37,380 bases of DNA from Candidatus Yanofskyibacteriota bacterium (GTDB taxonomy: Bacteria > Patescibacteriota > Minisyncoccia > 2-02-FULL-40-12 > GWA2-44-9), in assembly GCA_016181145.1 (NCBI GenBank), contig JACOZW010000053.1, positions 1 through 37,380 of the forward strand, given 5' to 3'. How positions within the stretch are numbered: position 1 is the first letter of the stretch; each line of letters opens with the position of its first letter. A program made the translations under genes and the position numbers. Shown in pieces: positions 15,608 through 23,656 of the stretch. A model generated the notes under the pieces. It was not told the DNA's origin, did not search any database, and saw only the letters and a list, made by a program, of their open reading frames with translations.

Positions 15608-15967
15608 ATGAATACTAATGAGTTAAAGAAGTTATTGAAGGGTTCAACTGCGGTTTTGATATTGGAAGATGGCGAACCATCATTCGTAATACTCGGCTAC
15701 GAAGCATACAAGGGCCTTCTTGGTGAGCAGGAAAAAGAAGTAAAGATTAATCACCCTGATTCTTTAGAAAATAAGGACTCTCGACTAAACCAAGATCTTG
15801 TCGGTGCCAGGTCAATTGGTAATGGCGTTGGCAGTTTTCAACACCGGGTTGGCGAGAAAGAGGCAGAGATGTTAGAGAAGATAAATAAACAGATACTAGC
15901 TTTAAAAGACGAAGTAGAGAAGGAGGAGAAAGACAGGGAAGCAGGATTAGAATTAGAATCAACTTGA
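15608..15967 (+). CDS. Small Phd/YefM-like hypothetical protein
   Basis: The N-terminal 40 residues of this 119-aa protein (NELKKLLKGSTAVLILEDGEPSFVILGYEAYKGLL) resemble the beta-alpha core of Phd/YefM-type antitoxin-like proteins that CPR genomes carry in many solitary copies. The remainder is a charged linker followed by a coiled coil (EAEMLEKINKQILALKDEVEKEEKDRE). No toxin gene is adjacent, so a toxin-antitoxin role is not supported. It lies between fusA and tuf on the same strand, an interruption of the str operon. A DNA-binding or scaffold role is only a guess. Confidence 0.7.
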   Translation: MNTNELKKLLKGSTAVLILEDGEPSFVILGYEAYKGLLGEQEKEVKINHPDSLENKDSRLNQDLVGARSIGNGVGSFQHRVGEKEAEMLEKINKQILALKDEVEKEEKDREAGLELEST

Positions 15968-16162
15968 GAAACTCAAAAATGAGATTATTTCTTTGGTGTG
16001 ATGACGAAGATGTAGTTTAACACTACTTCAAGGAGGAGCAACAAAGAAATCAGCCATTTTTGAGCTTCCTTCAGAAGGCGGGTCAATTTTAACCATCTTC
16101 TGCGTTGTTCGTCGCTCACGTACATAAAGTACGCATCCCTGCTTCCCTAAAGATATCCGCAG
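15968..16162. other. Structured spacer between the Phd-like gene and tuf
   Basis: CTCAAAAATG (15972-15981) pairs with CATTTTTGAG (16055-16064), ATTTCTTTG with CAAAGAAAT inside it, and GTAGT/ACTAC at the tip, giving a hairpin of about 93 nt. A second palindromic stretch (about 16080-16150, with GTACATAAAGTAC at the centre) follows. No gene is seen. Confidence 0.6.
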
Positions 16163-16191
16163 TTGACTAAAGGAGCGGTTTGGATTAGAAT
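16163..16191 (+). promoter_or_regulatory. Candidate tuf promoter
   Basis: TTGACT (16163-16168), a 17-nt spacer and TAGAAT (16186-16191) predict a leader of about 105 nt before the tuf ATG. A dedicated promoter fits the need for much more EF-Tu than EF-G. Confidence 0.55.
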
Positions 16192-16242
16192 AGATATTAC
16201 ATAAATTAAGTTTTTATCCAAGAGCGGAGCGATTGGTGACAA

Positions 16243-16259
16243 ACCCGCCAGAGGCGGGT
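16243..16259. repeat. GC palindrome in the tuf leader
   Basis: ACCCGCC-AGA-GGCGGGT, a 7-bp perfect stem in the tuf 5' leader. Its reverse complement core, CCCGCC-TCT-GGCGGG, occurs inside the rplO reading frame at 28532-28546. Confidence 0.75.
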
Positions 16260-16303
16260 GCTGATAATTGTAACCACTCACTATGTTCGCGGACAACTAT
16301 CGC

Positions 16304-17506
16304 ATGGCGGGAAAATTCGAAAGAACAAAGCCTCATATGAATGTCGGCACAATCGGTCACGTTGACCACGGTAAAACCACTCTAACAGCGGCTATTTTGC
16401 ATACGGCCAATCTGTTTTCCGGCGAGGGGTATAGCGGCAGGGTTGAAGCAGTCGATCAGATCGACAATGCTCCGGAAGAAAAGGCAAGAGGTATTACTAT
16501 TGCTTTGCATCACTCCGAGTACGAGACGCCAAAAAGGCACTACGCTCACGTTGACGCTCCCGGCCACCAGGATTACATCAAGAATATGATAACCGGCGCC
16601 GCGCAGATGGACGGAGCTGTATTGGTTGTCGCTGCTACCGACGGTCCGATGCCCCAGACAAGAGAGCACATTCTTTTGGCGAGGCAAGTAGGTCTGCCAT
16701 CATTGATAGTGTTTTTGAATAAAGTCGACCAAGTTGATGACCCGGAAATGCTGGACTTGGTAGAGGCCGAGATTAGGGAACTTTTGAGCAAGTATCAGTA
16801 CGACGGAGAAAAAACGCCCGTTATACGCGGTTCAGGGTTAAAGGCCTTAGAAGCGAAAACAAAGGATGACCCGGCGGCCAAGCCGGTGAAGGAATTGCTT
16901 GATGCTCTTGATACTTATTTTGCCGATCCGGTTCGCGAGACCGATAAGCCATTCCTTATGCCCATTGAAGACATCTTTTCCATTGAAGGCAGGGGGACAG
17001 TTGTTACTGGCAGAATTGAAAGAGGTAAAGTTAAAATTAACGAAGAAATCGAAATCGTCGGTATTAAACCGACGTCAAAAACGGTCGTTACTGGCATAGA
17101 GATGTTCAACAAGCAGCTCGACGAGGGACTGGCGGGAGATAATGCTGGAGTTCTGTTGCGAGGCACCAAGAAAGAGGATATCGAGCGAGGGCAGGTTCTT
17201 GCCAAACCCGGCTCCATAACTCCTCATACCGAGTTTGAAGCCGAGATATACGTCTTGACCAAAGAAGAGGGAGGTAGGCATACGCCGTTCTTCAAGGGCT
17301 ATAAGCCACAATTCTACTTCCGAACAACGGACGTTACTGGAGAGGTGCTGTTGCCAGAGGGCACGGAAATGGTAATGCCCGGTGATACCATTAATTTGAA
17401 AGTTAAACTTATCGCTCCCATTGCCATGGAAGAGAAACAGAGATTCGCTATCCGAGAAGGCGGAAAGACGGTTGGCGCAGGAGTGGTAACCAAGGTTATC
17501 GTATAA
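16304..17506 (+). CDS. tuf: Elongation factor Tu
   Basis: EF-Tu delivers aminoacyl-tRNA to the ribosomal A site. The 400-aa protein has the G1 loop [14 protein letters not shown], switch I/II regions [10 protein letters not shown] and [12 protein letters not shown], and G4 NKVD. The G5 segment reads RGSGLKALE rather than the usual GSALKAL. Domains 2 and 3 are complete ([51 protein letters not shown]). The ATG at 16304 gives the normal [12 protein letters not shown] start; 16283 would add seven extra residues. A terminator follows directly. Confidence 0.97.
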   Translation: MAGKFERTKPHMNVGTIGHVDHGKTTLTAAILHTANLFSGEGYSGRVEAVDQIDNAPEEKARGITIALHHSEYETPKRHYAHVDAPGHQDYIKNMITGAAQMDGAVLVVAATDGPMPQTREHILLARQVGLPSLIVFLNKVDQVDDPEMLDLVEAEIRELLSKYQYDGEKTPVIRGSGLKALEAKTKDDPAAKPVKELLDALDTYFADPVRETDKPFLMPIEDIFSIEGRGTVVTGRIERGKVKINEEIEIVGIKPTSKTVVTGIEMFNKQLDEGLAGDNAGVLLRGTKKEDIERGQVLAKPGSITPHTEFEAEIYVLTKEEGGRHTPFFKGYKPQFYFRTTDVTGEVLLPEGTEMVMPGDTINLKVKLIAPIAMEEKQRFAIREGGKTVGAGVVTKVIV

Positions 17507-17511
17507 GATCG

Positions 17512-17540
17512 AAGCCCCGTACCCTAGGGTACAGGGCTTT
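17512..17540 (+). terminator. Hairpin after tuf
   Basis: AAGCCC pairs with GGGCTT outside a perfect GTACCC/GGGTAC stem (17512-17539). Only a short T run follows, so termination may be partial and allow read-through into rpsJ. Confidence 0.65.
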
Positions 17541-17557
17541 GTGAGTTCTTTGATCAA

Positions 17558-17884
17558 ATGGCAAAAAAATCATCAGAAAACAGCCAAAAAATAAGAATAA
17601 AACTGCGGGCTTATGATAACAAGATAATTGACAAGTCCGCTCAGCAGATAGTCGATACCATTGAAAGATATGGAGGAAAGCCCGTTGGTCCGGTGCCTTT
17701 GCCTACAGAGATACATAAGTATACGGTCAACAGGTCTGCCTTTATAGACAAGACCTCCCGCGAGCAATTCGAGATGCGAACCCACAAAAGGATAATTGAC
17801 ATAACATCGCCAACGCCCAAAATAATAGATGCGCTAATGAACTTGAACTTGCCAAGCGGCGTGGATATCGAAGTAAAGATGTAA
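17558..17884 (+). CDS. rpsJ: Small ribosomal subunit protein uS10
   Basis: uS10 is a 30S head protein that also partners NusB at boxA in transcription antitermination. The 108-aa protein includes [39 protein letters not shown] and the conserved [15 protein letters not shown]; the C-terminus is normal ([11 protein letters not shown]). It is the first gene of the S10 operon, 51 bp after tuf. The next conserved gene, rplC, is displaced by about 900 bp of inserted sequence. Confidence 0.97.
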   Translation: MAKKSSENSQKIRIKLRAYDNKIIDKSAQQIVDTIERYGGKPVGPVPLPTEIHKYTVNRSAFIDKTSREQFEMRTHKRIIDITSPTPKIIDALMNLNLPSGVDIEVKM

Positions 17885-17905
17885 ATGAGGTATTATTAAA
17901 CCACC

Positions 17906-18202
17906 ATGTTAGAAATTACAAAACAATATTTTGATAAACAGTTAGGAAAACTGGCGACGAAAGAAGAGATAAAGAAACTTGCGACCAAAGAAGACGTTAA
18001 AATCCTGGATAAAAAAATAGGTGGTCTTGACGTAAAGATAGACGGTCTTGATGTAAAAATTGAAAATGAAGTTGCCAGTTTAGCCGGTATGATGTCAAGA
18101 CGATTTGACGAACTGGAGAGAAAACTGGATGTTCGCGCGGAAGTCGATCAACTTAAATTAAAAATGAATAAAGTTTGGCAGGTGTTGGATATAAAAAATT
18201 AG
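17906..18202 (+). CDS. Coiled-coil hypothetical protein
   Basis: The 98-aa protein is almost entirely heptad-like. It contains two KLATKEE/KEDVK repeats and two GLDVKID repeats (about residues 15-50), and then DELERKLDVRAEVDQLKLKMNKVWQVL. Such small coiled-coil proteins with KEDVK-type repeats are frequent in CPR genomes and some phages; none has a firm function. It begins 21 bp after rpsJ and interrupts the S10 operon together with the next gene. No membrane segment is seen. Confidence 0.65.
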   Translation: MLEITKQYFDKQLGKLATKEEIKKLATKEDVKILDKKIGGLDVKIDGLDVKIENEVASLAGMMSRRFDELERKLDVRAEVDQLKLKMNKVWQVLDIKN

Positions 18203-18214
18203 AAATTAAAAACC

Positions 18215-18436
18215 ATGGAACAATTACCAAAAACTGAACACGAACAAGAAGCAAGAGTTGAAAAAAGCAAAGAGGAAATTAGGGCCGAACTTAAACAGGA
18301 AGTAAGAGATTTAGTGAAAAGGACCATAGCTGAAACAGCTCAGCAGATGAGTAATCCTACGCGTATGTGGGATAAAGAAAAAATGGAGGCCGAAGCCAAA
18401 GTAGAAAAACTACTTGAAAAAATCGATCAATTATAG
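18215..18436 (+). CDS. Small charged coiled-coil hypothetical protein
   Basis: The 73-aa frame starts MEQLPKTEHEQEARVEKSK and is dominated by E, K and R, ending in KVEKLLEKIDQL; a single long helix is likely. It lies 12 bp after the previous coiled-coil gene and before a structured spacer of about 350 nt. The two may form a pair of interacting helices (inference from spacing and composition). No known family was recognised. Confidence 0.6.
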   Translation: MEQLPKTEHEQEARVEKSKEEIRAELKQEVRDLVKRTIAETAQQMSNPTRMWDKEKMEAEAKVEKLLEKIDQL

Positions 18437-18786
18437 AATTACCCCCTTACTCAACGGCTAACATCATATTAGCCGTTGGAATAAGGTAGTAATTTGATGG
18501 CTGGAGTAACCCTGATTAATCGTCCGCCTCAGGTGGGTGAGCAGGTTTATTAAAACTACGCTGTCGAAATATCGCCTTAGTTAAATAAGAGTGGTTTTAA
18601 TAAACATAAAACCAGTATAGCGAATAAATAAAGTTTTAGCGCAGGTTGAAGCCGGCTAGAACCGGTTTTTTCATTGCTTGTTTAAGAGGCGAAGCCGATT
18701 AACCACAAGCAATAGAACCCCGCACCAATCCCGCCCCCTTTCTGAATGGCGGTCAGCGGAAAAGATTGGTGCTGGGGTTGCTACAT
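18437..18786. other. Structured spacer before rplC
   Basis: About 350 nt without a gene, holding successive inverted repeats: a long hairpin around CAACGGCTAA/TTAGCCGTTG (about 18436-18494); GTTTATTAAAAC/GTTTTAATAAAC (18545-18556 and 18594-18605, perfect); a terminator-like stem AAGCCGG/CCGGTTTTTT (about 18650-18672); ATTGCTTGT/ACAAGCAAT (about 18674-18711); and AACCCCGCACCAATC/GATTGGTGCTGGGGTT (about 18716-18780), which surrounds a CCCTTTCTGA motif. It may be a ribosomal-protein leader or a pile of spacer repeats. Confidence 0.55.
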
Positions 18787-19341
18787 ATGAAATTTATAAT
18801 CGGAAAAAAATTAGGGACGAGCCAGATATTTAACGAAGACGGAACCGTAATACCAGTTACGGTCATTGAAGCGGAACCCAACGTCGTCACCCAGGTAAAG
18901 ACGAAGGATAAGGATGGATACGAAGCTGTTCAGTTGAAAGCCGGCAAGAAAAAGAGAGAAGCCAAAGGGGCGAAACTCAATGATACCGAGGTTAAGATTG
19001 GCGACAACGTATCTGTTTCTATGTTTTCTGAAGGCGACACCGTAAAAATAAGCGGGGTATCGAAGGGAAAAGGGTTTCAGGGTGTAGTCAAAAGACACGG
19101 TTTTTCTGGAATGCCTTTCAGCCACGGCCATCATCATGTGTTGAGGCATGGCGGTTCTATCGGGCAAAGATTTCCTCAGCATACCTTGAAAGGCATGAGA
19201 ATGGCGGGGCGTATGGGCGGCGTTAAAAGGACAACCCGGGGGCTTAAAGTTGTAAAAGTAGACGCAGAAAATAACCTCATCGCAGTAAGGGGCGCAGTGC
19301 CGGGAAATAAGGGCGGATTAGTTATCGTACAAACACAGTAA
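18787..19341 (+). CDS. rplC: Large ribosomal subunit protein uL3
   Basis: uL3 is an early-assembly 50S protein whose loop reaches the peptidyl-transferase centre. The 184-aa protein is at the short end of the family. It begins MKFIIGKKLGTSQIFNEDG and contains SKGKGFQGVVKRHGFSG and HGHHHVLRHGGSIGQ, followed by KGMRMAGRMGGVKRTTRGLKVV. The ATG at 18787 replaces a longer TTG-initiated frame that would run through the preceding stem. rplD follows with a 1-bp gap. Confidence 0.96.
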   Translation: MKFIIGKKLGTSQIFNEDGTVIPVTVIEAEPNVVTQVKTKDKDGYEAVQLKAGKKKREAKGAKLNDTEVKIGDNVSVSMFSEGDTVKISGVSKGKGFQGVVKRHGFSGMPFSHGHHHVLRHGGSIGQRFPQHTLKGMRMAGRMGGVKRTTRGLKVVKVDAENNLIAVRGAVPGNKGGLVIVQTQ

Positions 19342-19342
19342 T

Positions 19343-19972
19343 ATGGAAGTTAATCTTTATAACCAAAAAGCGGAAGTTATTGGAAATGTAGAGTTGCCCG
19401 ACTCCGTTTTCGGCGTTGAAAGCAATAACGACCTGCTCCATCAGGTTGTCTCATCGTTGATGGCCAACAAGAGACAGGTTATAGCTCATGCCAAAACAAG
19501 AGCGGAGGTTCGAGGCGGTGGCAAGAAGCCATGGCAACAGAAAGGGACAGGTAGGGCAAGACATGGGTCTATACGATCGCCTATATGGAAAGGCGGAGGA
19601 GTGACATTTGGTCCGACAAAAGATGTTAATTTTAAGAAGAAGATCGGTAAAAAGATGGCACGCAAGGCCTTGATTGTGGCGTTAAGCGAGAAAGCAAGGA
19701 GCAGCAATATAATCGTGGTTGATAGCATTAGTTTGAATGCCCCCAAGACAAAAGAAGCCGCCGGTATTTTGAGGTTATTTCAAGACAAACTGGGGAGAGG
19801 TGGCAGTGTTCTTATTGTGACTTCATCAGCGGACAAGAATTTATACAGATCGACCAAAAACATACAAAAAACGGGAGTGATCGAAGCAAGGAATCTTAAC
19901 CCCCTTGAGGCGCTTTCGTATAAGAATGTGATCCTGCTGAAAGATGCAATTGGAGCGTTAGAGAAGAAATAA
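19343..19972 (+). CDS. rplD: Large ribosomal subunit protein uL4
   Basis: uL4 has an extended loop lining the exit tunnel; in E. coli it also represses the S10 operon. The 209-aa protein has the conserved loop TRAEVRGGGKKPWQQKGTGRARHGSIRSPIWKGGG in pieces typical of the family (for example GGGKKPWQQKGTGRARHGS), and the C-terminal Rossmann-like part with NLNPLEALSYKNVILLKDAI. It follows rplC almost directly, so the two are cotranscribed. Whether autogenous control exists here is not visible. Confidence 0.96.
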   Translation: MEVNLYNQKAEVIGNVELPDSVFGVESNNDLLHQVVSSLMANKRQVIAHAKTRAEVRGGGKKPWQQKGTGRARHGSIRSPIWKGGGVTFGPTKDVNFKKKIGKKMARKALIVALSEKARSSNIIVVDSISLNAPKTKEAAGILRLFQDKLGRGGSVLIVTSSADKNLYRSTKNIQKTGVIEARNLNPLEALSYKNVILLKDAIGALEKK

Positions 19973-20024
19973 ATTGTTACATTGTTACATTGTTGTATTG
20001 TTAACAATTTAGCAATGTATTTAT
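19973..20024. repeat. ATTGTTACATTG-family spacer, copy 2
   Basis: ATTGTTAC is repeated tandemly, then TTAACAATTTAGCAATGTA on the complementary strand theme. It fills the whole rplD-rplW gap up to the rplW start. Confidence 0.8.
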
Positions 20025-20423
20025 ATGGCTTTATTTGGCAAGAGTAAAAAACAAGAAAAGAAAACTGAAACACCGAAAGAATTCGGTGAGGTTGGCGCCG
20101 AAAAAGACGGCGAAGCCGATTCTCGAAATGTCGATATGTCGAAATTTCGAAATTTCGAGTACGGTGTTTTGAAAGGTTTTTACATAAGCGAAAAGGCCAC
20201 GGCACTCAATTTATTTAACCAGTATGTTTTTAAAGTTTTTGACGATGTTACAAAGAATGAGATTAAAAAACACGTAGAGAGAGGATTTGGTGTCAAGGTT
20301 AAGGGGGTCAAAGTAGTGAATTTACCAAAAAAAAGCAGGACTGTGGGTCGTCACAGTGGGTTCAAGCGAGGTTTTAAAAAAGCGATAGTGGTTTTAGAAA
20401 AAGGATACGATATAAAACAATAA
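20025..20423 (+). CDS. rplW: Large ribosomal subunit protein uL23 with N-terminal extension
   Basis: uL23 sits at the tunnel exit and is a docking site for trigger factor and SRP. The core (about residues 45-132) is normal: YGVLKGFYISEKATALNLFNQYVFKV, KNEIKKHVERGFGVKV and a basic C-terminus. The first 45 residues are a lysine-rich, low-complexity extension. Within it, SRNVDMSKFRNFE is encoded by an inverted repeat (CTCGAAAT 20122-20129 / ATTTCGAG 20152-20159) that resembles the repeat in the ftsZ leader. The extension may thus be captured spacer DNA. Confidence 0.94.
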   Translation: MALFGKSKKQEKKTETPKEFGEVGAEKDGEADSRNVDMSKFRNFEYGVLKGFYISEKATALNLFNQYVFKVFDDVTKNEIKKHVERGFGVKVKGVKVVNLPKKSRTVGRHSGFKRGFKKAIVVLEKGYDIKQ

Positions 20424-20566
20424 GATTATTCTAATTATACTAATTAACCTAATTATTCTAAATAATGCCCAATATCCAATTTATGAATGTTCCCAAAAAA
20501 TTTAGTCATTAGGTCATTGGGATTTATTTAGGTCAATTAGAATAATTAGAGCAATTAGGTTAATTT
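20424..20566. repeat. Long inverted-repeat spacer before rplB
   Basis: AATTAACCTAATTATTCTAA (left) is answered by TTAGAATAATTAG and CAATTAGGTTAATT (right). CCCAATATCC/TCATTGGGAT motifs lie inside. It forms one large hairpin that ends at the rplB ATG. Confidence 0.75.
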
Positions 20567-21391
20567 ATGAAAAATTATAGTCCCACAACGCCGTCACGGC
20601 GACATATGAAAGGATACGATTTTAGCGGGTTATCAAAAACCGAGCCGTTAAAGTCGGCCACAAAGGGGCTCAAAAGGTCTTGGGGGAGGAATAACAAAGG
20701 CAGGATAACCAGTAAATATCGAGGCGGAGGTGCCAAGAGATCGTATAGAGAGGTTGACTTTAAACAGAACAAGACCGACGTTCCCGGGAAGGTTTTTTCG
20801 ATAGAATATGACCCGAACAGAACCACAAGGATAGCCAGGATCAACTATGCTGATGGCGACAAAAGGTACATACTAGCTCCCCAAGACCTGAAAGTGGGAG
20901 ACGAGATAATTACAGCCGAAAGACCGCCGTTGCGGCCCGGAAACAGGATGAAGTTGAAGAACATACCCCAGGGTTCAATGGTCCACAATGTTGAACTTAG
21001 GCCCGGTCAGGGTGGCAAGCTAATAAGATCTGCTGGTAGCGGAGCGACCGTACTTGCCGGCGAAGGCGGTTATGTCCAGTTAGTTATGCCTTCATCGGAG
21101 ACAAGAATAATATCCGGAGAGAGTTATGCCTCAATAGGACAACTGTCTAATATGGAGCATGGCTCGATTGTCTTAGGCAAGGCCGGGAGGACAAGGTGGT
21201 TGGGTAGGAGGCCGAAAGTAAGAGGCACAGTGATGAACCCAGTAGACCATCCTTACGGTGGAGGAGAAGGCAAGCAAGGCCGCGGAACCAGAAGGCCAAA
21301 GACGGCTCAGGGTAAGATCACCGGCGGCAGGAAGACCAGGAATAAGAAAAAGAAATCAGGCAGGTTCATCATTAGGAGAAGAATTAAATAA
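20567..21391 (+). CDS. rplB: Large ribosomal subunit protein uL2
   Basis: uL2 is required for subunit association and peptidyl-transferase activity. The 274-aa length is normal. Conserved stretches include [57 protein letters not shown] and, near the C-terminus, the functionally critical [13 protein letters not shown] with its histidine, followed by a strongly basic tail. rpsS starts 5 bp later. Confidence 0.97.
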   Translation: MKNYSPTTPSRRHMKGYDFSGLSKTEPLKSATKGLKRSWGRNNKGRITSKYRGGGAKRSYREVDFKQNKTDVPGKVFSIEYDPNRTTRIARINYADGDKRYILAPQDLKVGDEIITAERPPLRPGNRMKLKNIPQGSMVHNVELRPGQGGKLIRSAGSGATVLAGEGGYVQLVMPSSETRIISGESYASIGQLSNMEHGSIVLGKAGRTRWLGRRPKVRGTVMNPVDHPYGGGEGKQGRGTRRPKTAQGKITGGRKTRNKKKKSGRFIIRRRIK

Positions 21392-21396
21392 CATCT

Positions 21397-21747
21397 ATGT
21401 CACGATCACTGAAAAAAGGCCCATATGTCGATCAAAGGTTATTGAAGAAAATGACTAATTTAAAAGCGGGCGACAAGACGATAATCAAGACCTGGTCGCG
21501 AGCTTGTACGATAGTTCCGGAGATGATAGGTTTCACGTTCGGCGTGCACAATGGCAGGGTGCATATTCCTGTTTTTATTACCGAAGATATGGTCGGACAT
21601 AAGCTGGGAGAGTTCGCCTCTACCAGAAAATTTGTAAGACATGGAGGCAAAATGCAAAAAGAAATAGAAGCAGCCCAGAAACAAAAAGAAATAGAAGCGG
21701 CCCAAGCGGCTAAAGCAGCGCCATCTGCCGAAGACGGCAAAAAATAA
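21397..21747 (+). CDS. rpsS: Small ribosomal subunit protein uS19
   Basis: uS19 is a 30S head protein near bridge B1. The 90-residue core is normal ([51 protein letters not shown]). After it comes a tail of about 28 residues, [23 protein letters not shown] and on, where a QKEIEAAQ unit is tandemly duplicated, followed by PSAEDGKK. Low-complexity tails of this type occur on several CPR ribosomal proteins. It is the third tightly packed gene after rplB. Confidence 0.96.
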   Translation: MSRSLKKGPYVDQRLLKKMTNLKAGDKTIIKTWSRACTIVPEMIGFTFGVHNGRVHIPVFITEDMVGHKLGEFASTRKFVRHGGKMQKEIEAAQKQKEIEAAQAAKAAPSAEDGKK

Positions 21748-21830
21748 TGTAAAGTGTAAATATCAAAAATCAAGATGACAATTCAAAATGTAAAAATAAT
21801 CAGAAATCAGAAAATTTTAAATTTTATCTT
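21748..21830. repeat. AT-rich repeat spacer before rplV
   Basis: Iterated AAATGTAAA / ATCAGAAATC-type motifs partly complementary to the ATTTTAAATTTTATC end. No gene is seen. It is weaker than the other spacer repeats. Confidence 0.5.
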
Positions 21831-22331
21831 ATGGCGGAAGTTTCTGCAAAATTAAATGGTCTTCGACTGGCACCTAGAAAAGTAAGGGCGGTTTCGAATT
21901 TGGTAAAAGGCAAGAGTGTCCTTGATGCCCTTGCTCAGCTGGAAGCGCTGGTTAAGCGTTCCGGTTTGCCTATTATTAAACTGTTAAGATCGGCCATAGC
22001 CAATGCCGAGAATAACAATAATATGGTGAAGGATAATTTGTATATCAAAAGTATCAATGTTGACGAAGGCACTAAGTTAAAAAGATTCAAACCAAAAGGT
22101 TTCGGGAGGGTTTCTCCGATAGAAAAGAAAACAAGCCGCATAAGATTGGTCTTAGCGGAGAAAGTTCCCGGTATGAAGAGAAACGCAACGGCAGAGAAGA
22201 AAGTGAAAGAGGAAAAAACAGGACAAATCGACCAAGCTCGGGGCAAGCCGGAAGTTAAAACAGAGTTGGGCAGGAAAGAGGGGGTATTCGGCAATATCGG
22301 CAAAAAAATATTTCGAAGAAAAGTAATATAA
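21831..22331 (+). CDS. rplV: Large ribosomal subunit protein uL22 with C-terminal extension
   Basis: uL22 contributes a beta-hairpin to the exit tunnel wall. The core (about 110 residues) is recognisable: LNGLRLAPRKVRAVSNLVKGKSVLDALAQLE, SAIANAENNNNMVKDNLYIKSINVDEGTKLKRF and the hairpin segment KGFGRVSPIEKKTSRIRLVL. A charged extension of about 50 residues follows (EKKVKEEKTGQIDQARGKPE and on). The stop overlaps the rpsC start (TAATG at 22329-22333), implying translational coupling. Confidence 0.95.
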   Translation: MAEVSAKLNGLRLAPRKVRAVSNLVKGKSVLDALAQLEALVKRSGLPIIKLLRSAIANAENNNNMVKDNLYIKSINVDEGTKLKRFKPKGFGRVSPIEKKTSRIRLVLAEKVPGMKRNATAEKKVKEEKTGQIDQARGKPEVKTELGRKEGVFGNIGKKIFRRKVI

Positions 22332-22984
22332 TGGGCCAGAAAACATCACCAACTTCATTTCGCGTAGGTATAAACAAGGATTGGGCATCCCGCTGGTTCG
22401 GGCACAAGAAATACGTGGGTTATCTGAAAGACGATGTTGCCGTAAGGGATTTTCTTAGCAAGAAATTAAAGAATACAGCCGTTGACAGAATAGAGATCGA
22501 AAGAGGGACCGATACGTTGAACGTATTGATACATACCGCCAGACCGGGTTTGATAATCGGAAGAGGCGGTACGGGAGTGGAAGACCTGAAGTCGTCAATC
22601 CGTAACCTTCTTAAGAGGAAAGTGGGTGTCAGGATAGAGATACAGGAAATAAAGAGTCCGGAGGCCTCGGCGTCCATAATGGCCGAGTCGATAGTCGATC
22701 AGATAGAGAAAAGAATACCATTCAGGAGGGTGATGAAACAAACGCTTTCAAAGATCATGGCAGGCAAAGACGTAAAGGGAGCTAAGATACAAATCGGCGG
22801 CCGTCTGGATGGAGCAGAAATTGCAAGGTTGGAACATCTTGAGGAAGGGAGTTTGCCACTCCAGACATTAAGGGCCGACATTGATTTTGCTAAAGCGACT
22901 GCGATGACAACTTATGGCACGATAGGCGTAAAGGTCTGGATATATAAGGGCTTGGTCTGGGATCACGAGGCAAGGCCGAAGTGA
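22331..22984 (+). CDS. rpsC: Small ribosomal subunit protein uS3
   Basis: uS3 lies at the mRNA entry channel and takes part in helicase activity. The 217-aa protein has the start MGQKTSPTSFRVGINKDW, the KH domain with ARPGLIIGRGGTGVEDLKSS, and the C-terminal domain with GGRLDGAEIARLE and TTYGTIGVKVWIYKG. It overlaps rplV by one base. The stop is TGA, one of the genes showing that TGA is not recoded here. Confidence 0.97.
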   Translation: MGQKTSPTSFRVGINKDWASRWFGHKKYVGYLKDDVAVRDFLSKKLKNTAVDRIEIERGTDTLNVLIHTARPGLIIGRGGTGVEDLKSSIRNLLKRKVGVRIEIQEIKSPEASASIMAESIVDQIEKRIPFRRVMKQTLSKIMAGKDVKGAKIQIGGRLDGAEIARLEHLEEGSLPLQTLRADIDFAKATAMTTYGTIGVKVWIYKGLVWDHEARPK

Positions 22985-23002
22985 TTACAGCAGCCAAACC
23001 TT

Positions 23003-23100
23003 ACCCCGCCCTTTCTGAAACGTAGATAGTATGAAATACTTTGAAGCTAGAAATATATAAATTGTTAAGATGAGCGTCTAAGTTTTAGAAAGGGCGGGGT
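23003..23100 (+). repeat. Long-stem hairpin in the rpsC-rplP spacer
   Basis: 23003-23021 pairs with 23082-23100 over 19 bp with one G-T pair, enclosing about 60 nt. The stem sequence CCCCGCCCTTTCTGA and its complement recur in the stem of the 23S intervening sequence at 36611-36911, and a related motif lies before rplC. No terminator T-tract follows. Confidence 0.75.
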
Positions 23101-23162
23101 GATGAGTTTTTAACAACTCAGCGTCGTAATCAAAATTGCTTGCTTCGTTGAAAAACAACATC

Positions 23163-23570
23163 ATGCTTCAACCATCACGCGTAAAACACACGAAAGTTCA
23201 CAAGGGCAGAATGAAGGAGCGCACTTCTCGGGGCGCTAAATTAAGTTTCGGTACATTTGGTTTAAAATCCGAAGAATCGTTTTGGTTGAAGTCAAATCAG
23301 ATAGAATCGGCTCGTCGGGTTATGGCTAGATTTGTTCAAAGAGGAGGCAAAATATGGGTAAGGGTCTTTCCCGACAAGCCCAGAACGGCAAAAAGTTCCG
23401 AGGTGGGAATGGGTGGCGGCAGAGGTGCCTTATCGCATTTTGTGGTTCCGGTCGAAGCTGGAAGAGTGATATTCGAGATAGACGGCCTATCGGAAGACCA
23501 GGCCAGAGAAGCGTTGCGTTTGGCTGCACATAAGTTGCCGATAAAGACGCGGTTTATTAAAAGAGATTAA
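23163..23570 (+). CDS. rplP: Large ribosomal subunit protein uL16
   Basis: uL16 helps position A-site tRNA and is among the last 50S proteins to assemble. The 135-aa protein has the usual beginning MLQPSRVKHTKVHKGRMKERTSRGAKLSFGTFGL and the conserved IESARRVMARFVQRGGKIWVRVFPDKPRT. The loop reads GMGGGRGALSHFVVPVEAGRVIFEI, with GGGRGA in place of the commoner GKGKGA. It ends in ALRLAAHKLPIKTRFI. The ATG at 23163 matches the family start; the TTG at 23136 would add nine unrelated residues. A CCCCGA/TCGGGG hairpin (23575-23596) follows. Confidence 0.96.
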   Translation: MLQPSRVKHTKVHKGRMKERTSRGAKLSFGTFGLKSEESFWLKSNQIESARRVMARFVQRGGKIWVRVFPDKPRTAKSSEVGMGGGRGALSHFVVPVEAGRVIFEIDGLSEDQAREALRLAAHKLPIKTRFIKRD

Positions 23571-23618
23571 GAAGCCCCGATGCCAAAGGGTCGGGGAGCC
23601 GACAGAAGCGTTGACTTT

Positions 23619-23646
23619 GAAAAAAGAAAAAGCCGCTAAGAGCGGC
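23619..23646 (-). terminator. Intrinsic terminator of the antisense cassette
   Basis: Read on the minus strand: GCCGCT-CTT-AGCGGC followed by TTTTTCTTTTTTC. It lies just downstream of the minus-strand gene at 23657-23920 and would stop its transcript before it enters rplP in antisense. Confidence 0.85.
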
Positions 23647-23656
23647 AAGAAAGCAA

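Noticed and set aside
15608-15967. Toxin-antitoxin pair
   Set aside because: Only a Phd-like N-terminus is present; no toxin gene lies next to it.
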